In this document: positions 59,393-64,000 of the stretch, in pieces
Position numbering within the stretch: position 1 is the first letter of the stretch
Layout: each line of letters begins with the position of its first letter
Source: Arthrobacter sp. B3I9
Lineage (GTDB): Bacteria; Actinomycetota; Actinomycetes; Actinomycetales; Micrococcaceae
Length of the DNA: 64,000 nt
Assembly: GCF_030816935.1 (NCBI RefSeq)
Contig: NZ_JAUSYO010000001.1
Span: forward strand, 2,418,001 to 2,482,000
Direction: 5' to 3'
Made by a program: the position numbers and the translations under genes
Notes under the pieces: model-generated
The model's input: only the letters and a program-made list of their open reading frames with translations
Told to the model about the DNA's origin: nothing
Database searches by the model: none

Positions 59393-60781
59393 TCAACCGA
59401 CCCGGGCCAGCGCGTCGGCGAGGTGTGTTGTGGAGCGGGCCGCATGGTGCGGCACGGTGAGGCAGCGGCCGCCCCAGCTCTCCACCAACGCGGTCTCGGG
59501 CAGGTCACGCACGTCGTAGTCGCCGCCCTTCACCCAGATGTCCGGGCGGAGCGCATCGAGGCAGGCTTCCGGGGTGTCCTCCTCAAAGACCAGCACGGCA
59601 TCCACGCAACCGAGCGCCAGCAGCAGTTCCGCACGGTCCTGCTCTGTGATGATGGGACGGTGGGCTCCCTTGATCCGGCGTACCGAAGCATCGGAATTCA
59701 GGCACACGATGAGGCAGTCACCCATGCGCCGGGCTGCTGCGAGGGACCGGGCATGCCCGGCGTGCAGGAGGTCGAAGCAACCACCCGTGGCGACCACCGT
59801 CCCGCCCGAACGCCGGACCCGCCGGGCCAGCGCCAGGGCGTCGGGATCCGGCCCGTCCGCGGCGGAGGAAAGAGGCACGTAAACGTCGGGCAACAGGGCC
59901 AGCCCGGCCACTCCGCCGCATGCCAGGAACGCGGCCGCTTCCTGGACCGCCAGGGCGGCGGAGTCCTCAACATCGCGCCCGGCTGCCAGGTGGACGGCAA
60001 GGCTTGCGGCCAGCCTGTCCCCCGCACCGCACGGATCGGCGACGGTGGTCTGCGGTGCCGGGATCGGAAGCGGCGTCCGCACCTGGTCCTGCGCCAGGAC
60101 GGCGCCATGTTCACCGTGCGTCACCAGGACCGCCTTGCTCTGCCAGCGGCCGAGCAGCCGTGCCGCCAGCACACCGGCGGCGTCGTTCACGGTGCCGGCC
60201 ATCGGCCCGGTGCCGGCAGCGGCGCGGGCTTCGGCGAGGTTGGGGGTGACGACGTCGACGCCGGCCACCGGCGGGGCGCCCGCAGGATGGGGGTCCCACA
60301 CGATCGGAACGCGTCCGGCAAGCCGCGACAGGGCGGCCCGGAGGTCCGGATTTGCGGCCACTCCCCGCCCGTAGTCGGCAACGATGATGGCGGCTGCGCC
60401 GTCCAGCGCCTGCAGCATGGCAGCTGTGGCCTGCGGGACGGGTGGGCGTGCGCAGCCCTCGTCGAACCGGACCAGCGCCTGGCCGCGGGCGCGGACCCGG
60501 GTCTTGACCGGGGTCGGAGCGCCGGATGCTCCCGCGACTACCGTGACCCCCGCCAGTTCCTCCTCTATCTGGGTGGCCGCATCGTCCGTGCCCAGGACTG
60601 TCACCAGGACGACGGAATGACCGTCGCCGGCAAGCATGCGGGCCACCAGGCCCGCACCCCCGGCACGCCGCCGGGCCGAGGACACGTCGACGACGGGCAC
60701 GGGCGCATCCGGGCTCAGCCGGGTGGCCTGCCCGTCGAGGTCCACATCCAGCAGGACGTCACCGACGACGACGATGTTCAT
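59393..60781 (-). CDS. HldE-like bifunctional sugar kinase / nucleotidyltransferase (copy 2)
   Basis: 462 residues. Shorter than copy 1 and divergent. Kinase: [38 protein letters not shown] and TTVADPCGAGDRLAASLAVH. Transferase: VVATGGCFDLLHAGHARSL (HxGH), LIVCLNSDASVRRIKGAHRP, IWVKGGDYDVRDLPE. Both active sites look intact. ATG 60781 overlaps the SIS gene stop (ATGA). With GmhA-like and GT9 genes next door, the heptose route is the simplest reading, but two complete copies imply either different nucleotide or different sugar specificity. Confidence 0.88.
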   Translation of the reverse strand: MNIVVVGDVLLDVDLDGQATRLSPDAPVPVVDVSSARRRAGGAGLVARMLAGDGHSVVLVTVLGTDDAATQIEEELAGVTVVAGASGAPTPVKTRVRARGQALVRFDEGCARPPVPQATAAMLQALDGAAAIIVADYGRGVAANPDLRAALSRLAGRVPIVWDPHPAGAPPVAGVDVVTPNLAEARAAAGTGPMAGTVNDAAGVLAARLLGRWQSKAVLVTHGEHGAVLAQDQVRTPLPIPAPQTTVADPCGAGDRLAASLAVHLAAGRDVEDSAALAVQEAAAFLACGGVAGLALLPDVYVPLSSAADGPDPDALALARRVRRSGGTVVATGGCFDLLHAGHARSLAAARRMGDCLIVCLNSDASVRRIKGAHRPIITEQDRAELLLALGCVDAVLVFEEDTPEACLDALRPDIWVKGGDYDVRDLPETALVESWGGRCLTVPHHAARSTTHLADALARVG

Positions 60782-61476
60782 CGCGCTGCCCCGCCCGGTG
60801 AGCCTTGGCGTCCGCGTCGAACGACCTCGGCGTCGAAAGCACGGCATACGGCGTGCAGCGCGATCAGGTGGCATTCCTGGGCGTTGGCGGCCGGGCCGTC
60901 AATGGTCACGGCCTCGTCGCAGCCGGAGGCCAGCGGATTCGGCCCCGGTCCGGTCAGCGCCCAGGTGGCGACTCCCAGCCGGGCAGCGGCCTCGGCGGCG
61001 CGGAGCAGGTTGGGGCTCTTGCCGCTGGTGGACAGCAGCATCAGCACGTCGCCGGACCGGGCGTGCGCGCGCACCTGGCGCGCGAAGAGTTCCTCGAAGC
61101 CGTAATCGTTGGCGATGGCGGTGACGGCGGAGGTTTCCGCATGAAGTGAAATCGCCGAGAAGGGGACGCGCTCGCCGTCGAACCGTCCCACGAGTTCAGC
61201 TGTCAGGTGCTGGGCCTCGGCGGCGGAGCCGCCGTTGCCTGCGGCCAGCAGGCGCGCGCCGCGGAGCAGCCGGCGGGCCAGTTCTTCGCCCCACGCGGCC
61301 AGGTGGAACGACTGGCTGCGCAGCGACTCGAAGGCTGGCAGGACGTTGTCCAGGTGGCTGCGGACCGCCGCAACCGAGTCCGGTCGGCTGCCCGGGGCCG
61401 GGCCTGCAGTGGCCTCCGTCCCGGGCAACACCAGGACCGGGGCCACGGCGTCTCTCAGGGGGGATTCGGGAGTCAC
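60778..61476 (-). CDS. GmhA-like SIS-domain phosphoheptose isomerase
   Basis: 232 residues. An N-terminal ~30 extra residues precede the SIS domain: [20 protein letters not shown], the catalytic Glu region, [40 protein letters not shown] and [19 protein letters not shown]. These blocks are those of sedoheptulose-7-phosphate isomerase. Coupled by 4-nt overlaps with the glycosyltransferase upstream and hldE copy 2 downstream. First step to ADP- or GDP-heptose. Confidence 0.9.
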   Translation of the reverse strand: MTPESPLRDAVAPVLVLPGTEATAGPAPGSRPDSVAAVRSHLDNVLPAFESLRSQSFHLAAWGEELARRLLRGARLLAAGNGGSAAEAQHLTAELVGRFDGERVPFSAISLHAETSAVTAIANDYGFEELFARQVRAHARSGDVLMLLSTSGKSPNLLRAAEAAARLGVATWALTGPGPNPLASGCDEAVTIDGPAANAQECHLIALHAVCRAFDAEVVRRGRQGSPGGAAR

Positions 61477-62729
61477 AGCACGGCCCCTTCCACCGCATCA
61501 AGCCGCCGGACTTCCGCACCTGCGGCCACTGTCTGCAGGTAGGCCCTTTCGGTTTCGGCGGCAACCCGGTCCCAGGAATAGCGCGTCCGGGCGCGGGCCT
61601 CGCCGGCGGAACCCAGCGCCCGCCGCAGGCCGGGATCGGTCAGCAGCGCGGCGACGGCGGCAGCGATGGCCGCCGGATCCCGCGGCGGGACATGCAGGCC
61701 GGTCTTCCGGTCCAGCACGGTGTCCCGCAGTCCGCCGACGGCCGCTGCCACCACCGGCACGCCGCAGGCCATGGCTTCCAGCGGCACAATGCCGAACGGC
61801 TCGTACCACGGCGCGCACACCACCGCGTCGGCGCTGCGGAAGATGGCCCCCATGGCGTCCCGGGGCAGCTGGCCCCGAAAGACCACCCGGTCCTGCACGC
61901 CCAATTCCGTGGCGACCTCCAGCAGCCGGTGCGCTTCGGCGTCGTCCGCCAGGGCCGCGGCGTTCCCGCCGCCGCCGACAATCAGGAGTTCGACGTCGAG
62001 GCCTGCGTCCCGCAGGGCCGGCAGCGCCCCGATCACCAGGTCAACGCCCTTCCGCGGGACGAGGCGCCCGACGGAAAGGATGCGGTAGGCGCGGGTCCTG
62101 GGCTCGGCGGGGCCCCGGCCGGAAAACAGTTCCAGGTCCACGCCGCACGGCACCACCGAGATCCGGCGCCGGTCGATGCCCATGGCCTTGAGTTCGAAGA
62201 CCTCATCCGAGCAGGTGGCGATGATCCGGTCCACCGATCTGCCCACGGACGGCTCCAGCCATTGGCGCTCCAGCGGGCTGGTGTCCCCGGCGCCCTGGTG
62301 CCGGCGCTTGACCGGTCCCAGTGCGTGGAACGTCTGCAGCACGGGGATCCTGGTGTCCGATGGTGCCCGGCGGGCTGCGTCGAGGGCCGCGACACCCGAC
62401 ATCCAGAAGTGTCCGTGGACCACATCGGGAGGCCGGCGCTGCCAGTCCCGGGAGATCCCGTCGGCCAGTTCACCCATGAAGGGCAGGAGCTCGTCCTTGG
62501 GAACGTGCTCCGCCGGGCCGGCGTCGAGGTGGACCACCTCGAGCCGCGGCAGGATCCGCACGCGCCGCGGCAGTGCTGCGGAGTCACGGCGGGTGTAGAC
62601 GGTGACGTGGTGCCGCCGCCTCGCCAGGGCCGTTGACAGCGCGGCCACGTGGACGTTCTGGCCGCCGGCGTCCACTCCGCCCAGCGCCGCCAGCGGACTG
62701 GCGTGTTCCGAAACCATGGCTATCCTCAC
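61473..62729 (-). CDS. GT4-family glycosyltransferase
   Basis: 418 residues, GT-B fold. N-terminal [20 protein letters not shown] (as in sucrose-phosphate synthase/MshA-like group), [20 protein letters not shown], then [20 protein letters not shown] and the donor E-x7-E site [20 protein letters not shown]. Start is GTG 62729 ([11 protein letters not shown]) overlapping the preceding stop (GTGA), with GGAAGAG upstream. Adds a sugar from a nucleotide donor to the glycan made by this operon. Confidence 0.88.
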   Translation of the reverse strand: MRIAMVSEHASPLAALGGVDAGGQNVHVAALSTALARRRHHVTVYTRRDSAALPRRVRILPRLEVVHLDAGPAEHVPKDELLPFMGELADGISRDWQRRPPDVVHGHFWMSGVAALDAARRAPSDTRIPVLQTFHALGPVKRRHQGAGDTSPLERQWLEPSVGRSVDRIIATCSDEVFELKAMGIDRRRISVVPCGVDLELFSGRGPAEPRTRAYRILSVGRLVPRKGVDLVIGALPALRDAGLDVELLIVGGGGNAAALADDAEAHRLLEVATELGVQDRVVFRGQLPRDAMGAIFRSADAVVCAPWYEPFGIVPLEAMACGVPVVAAAVGGLRDTVLDRKTGLHVPPRDPAAIAAAVAALLTDPGLRRALGSAGEARARTRYSWDRVAAETERAYLQTVAAGAEVRRLDAVEGAVL

Positions 62730-63739
62730 TGGCTCTTCCCTTCCTGCGATGGAATCAGAATCCGGCCCCTCCGGGAGCGCGGGGCGAGTTCGCCAAGCAG
62801 CCCGTCCCACGACTGAAGGAAGGCCTGGAGGCCGTAGCGTTCGAGGGCCACCCGGCGGGCGACGCCTCCGCGGCGCCGAGCCTCCTCCGGGTCGTTGACG
62901 AGCTGCGCGGCACTGTCCACGAGTTCGTCGACGCTGGTGGAGATCGCGCCGGCCTCCGGCGGTACCGCGCGGGCCGCTTCCGTGGTGCCGAGGACCACCA
63001 CGGGCATCCCGAGCTGCATCGCCTCCAGCAGGGCCAGGCCCAGGGAAGTCCAGCGGAGCGGGTGGATGTACACCCGGCAGCGGGCCAGTTCCTGGTGCAG
63101 CTGCGCGGTGGGCAGGTCCCCGCGGATCCTCAGCCTTGACGCCGGCAGGCCTGTCGCCTCCCCGAGGCCCACACCGCCCATGCCGAACATCTGCAGCGGC
63201 GCCGCCGCGGCGAACCGGTGCAGCAGGTCGGTGCCGGTGACCCTCCCGCGGCGCACCGGCTCGTTGACGACGGCGGCCAGTTCGGCCACCTCGCCGGTGT
63301 ACAGATGGCCGGGATCGGGGATTCCGTGTTCGATCACCAGCGTCGGGGCGGCGCCGTTGTCCCAGAACAGCTCGTTGAAGTGCGTCACGTGGACAACGGG
63401 GATGGCGTCCTGGTCGGCCAGCGGATGCACGGAGTTCGGAACGCCGCCCTTGGGCGTGTTGTGTTCGAGGTAGACGGCCGGCAGCTCCTTGCCGGGCCGG
63501 CGGCCCAGGGCCTGGGCGAGCACGTCAATCTCCTCAGGCCGCTGCAGCACGACGGCGTCGATACTGTCCGGGTCCACCGCGTCCAGGCTCACCTCCCGGA
63601 CGGAATCCGGCCAGTTCCGGCCCGCGCGTCCCATCCCCCAGGGACCTCCGTCCGGAAGCGCAGGAAGCAGGTATTCGTGCCGGCCGCGGACGAAAGAGTC
63701 CGTCCAGGCCCCGTGCACATGCCACAGCAGGATCCTCAT
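62726..63739 (-). CDS. glycosyltransferase (GT-B type)
   Basis: 337 residues. [20 protein letters not shown] at the start, a [20 protein letters not shown] acceptor loop, [20 protein letters not shown], and a C-terminal donor-binding half with [20 protein letters not shown] and [20 protein letters not shown]. More divergent from the standard GT4 signature but clearly of the same fold. ATG 63739 overlaps the GT9 stop (ATGA). Confidence 0.82.
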   Translation of the reverse strand: MRILLWHVHGAWTDSFVRGRHEYLLPALPDGGPWGMGRAGRNWPDSVREVSLDAVDPDSIDAVVLQRPEEIDVLAQALGRRPGKELPAVYLEHNTPKGGVPNSVHPLADQDAIPVVHVTHFNELFWDNGAAPTLVIEHGIPDPGHLYTGEVAELAAVVNEPVRRGRVTGTDLLHRFAAAAPLQMFGMGGVGLGEATGLPASRLRIRGDLPTAQLHQELARCRVYIHPLRWTSLGLALLEAMQLGMPVVVLGTTEAARAVPPEAGAISTSVDELVDSAAQLVNDPEEARRRGGVARRVALERYGLQAFLQSWDGLLGELAPRSRRGRILIPSQEGKSQ

Positions 63740-64000
63740 GGGTACCGCACCTTCCGTCGGGTCGACAGCGAGGTCACCCCGCTGATCAGCCGTTCCACTG
63801 CCTCCACCAGCTGCTCCGGGCCCACCGATGACAGGCACGGATGCCCGGGCACGGGACACTCCGTGGCGCGGGTGAGCCTGCAGGGTGCAGCCTGGTCGCC
63901 CAGCAGCTCCAGCGGCACGCCGTACGGGGCCCACCGGATTGCCGGCACCACCGGTGAAAAGAGGCAGGCCACCGGGGTTCCCAGCGCGGCCGCCAGGTGT
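63736..64000 (-). CDS. GT9 heptosyltransferase-like protein, C-terminal part
   Basis: 88 residues visible; the N-terminus lies beyond the right edge. HLAAALGTPVACLFSPVVPA is the conserved C-terminal GT9 (ADP-heptose:LPS heptosyltransferase) block, where a transferase donor loop is followed by RWAPYGVPLELLGDQAAPC and TECPVPGHPCLSSVGPEQLV. Stop overlaps the next gene. GT9 with GmhA and HldE makes a heptose-based glycan likely, although the organism has no LPS. Confidence 0.82.
   Translation of the reverse strand, partial: HLAAALGTPVACLFSPVVPAIRWAPYGVPLELLGDQAAPCRLTRATECPVPGHPCLSSVGPEQLVEAVERLISGVTSLSTRRKVRYP

Overview
The window is high-GC, gene-dense DNA with frequent GTG and TTG starts and many 1-4 nt stop/start overlaps. 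With a PolA that looks proofreading-deficient, SARP/BTAD regulators, a LexA box of the TCGAAC-type and a DUF6480 protein, it points to a free-living actinobacterium, most likely Micrococcaceae (Arthrobacter/Pseudarthrobacter-like). I cannot confirm genus without a search. I saw no rRNA, tRNA, IS element or CRISPR array.

Region 1 (1-7.0 kb) is housekeeping: the 5' part of polA, a hotdog thioesterase, a RibD-type reductase, and a PiT phosphate transporter with a small membrane partner. Two broken genes follow within 2.2 kb: a HAD hydrolase with a one-base frameshift and a tandem universal stress protein cut by a single TAG.

Region 2 (7.2-34.3 kb) is the main accessory element: an extracellular-type contractile injection system (eCIS, phage-tail-like). 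It runs leftwards from 31.1 to 10.2 kb: DUF4255 cap protein, AAA+ ATPase, DUF4157 HELTH-motif protein, a 1,314-residue helical tape-measure/cargo-like protein, sheath, tube, assembly proteins, DUF6760, a 1,069-residue disordered protein, a second tube-like protein, LysM hub protein, VgrG/gpV spike, gp25, baseplate J, tail protein I, and a zinc-ribbon/transmembrane/discoidin-like protein. An Ig-like membrane protein and a PAAR tip protein lie on the opposite strand. A LuxR-type regulator and a 1,028-residue ATPase-SARP regulator flank it. No capsid, terminase, integrase or T6SS TssM/ClpV genes are present, so it is neither a prophage nor a T6SS. The tip of the 1,314-residue protein has clearly lower GC and looks like an exchangeable toxin domain. 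A lipoprotein with eleven tandem CxxC repeats abuts the locus.

Region 3 (34.5-54 kb) holds mostly single genes: Sua5/YrdC, manganese catalase, an SOS-controlled umuDC-like pair, a short SARP regulator, a cytoplasmic HtrA-like protease, an HtaA-domain protein, a histidine kinase and response regulator arranged tail to tail and overlapping, a zinc alcohol dehydrogenase with a tandem operator-like repeat, TMEM175-like, alpha/beta hydrolase, CFA synthase, GerW/YtfJ-like, a lipoprotein phosphoesterase, stand-alone LigD polymerase domain, a 2OG-Fe(II) oxygenase and DUF6480. A molybdopterin oxidoreductase lacking the usual fourth iron-sulfur cysteine is coupled to a small helical protein.

Region 4 (55.7-64 kb) is a leftward operon for an activated heptose-like sugar and a surface glycan: GT9, two other glycosyltransferases, GmhA-like SIS isomerase, two separate HldE-like kinase/nucleotidyltransferases, an SDR and an aldehyde dehydrogenase. 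It is LPS-core-style chemistry in an apparent Gram-positive. It runs off the right edge.
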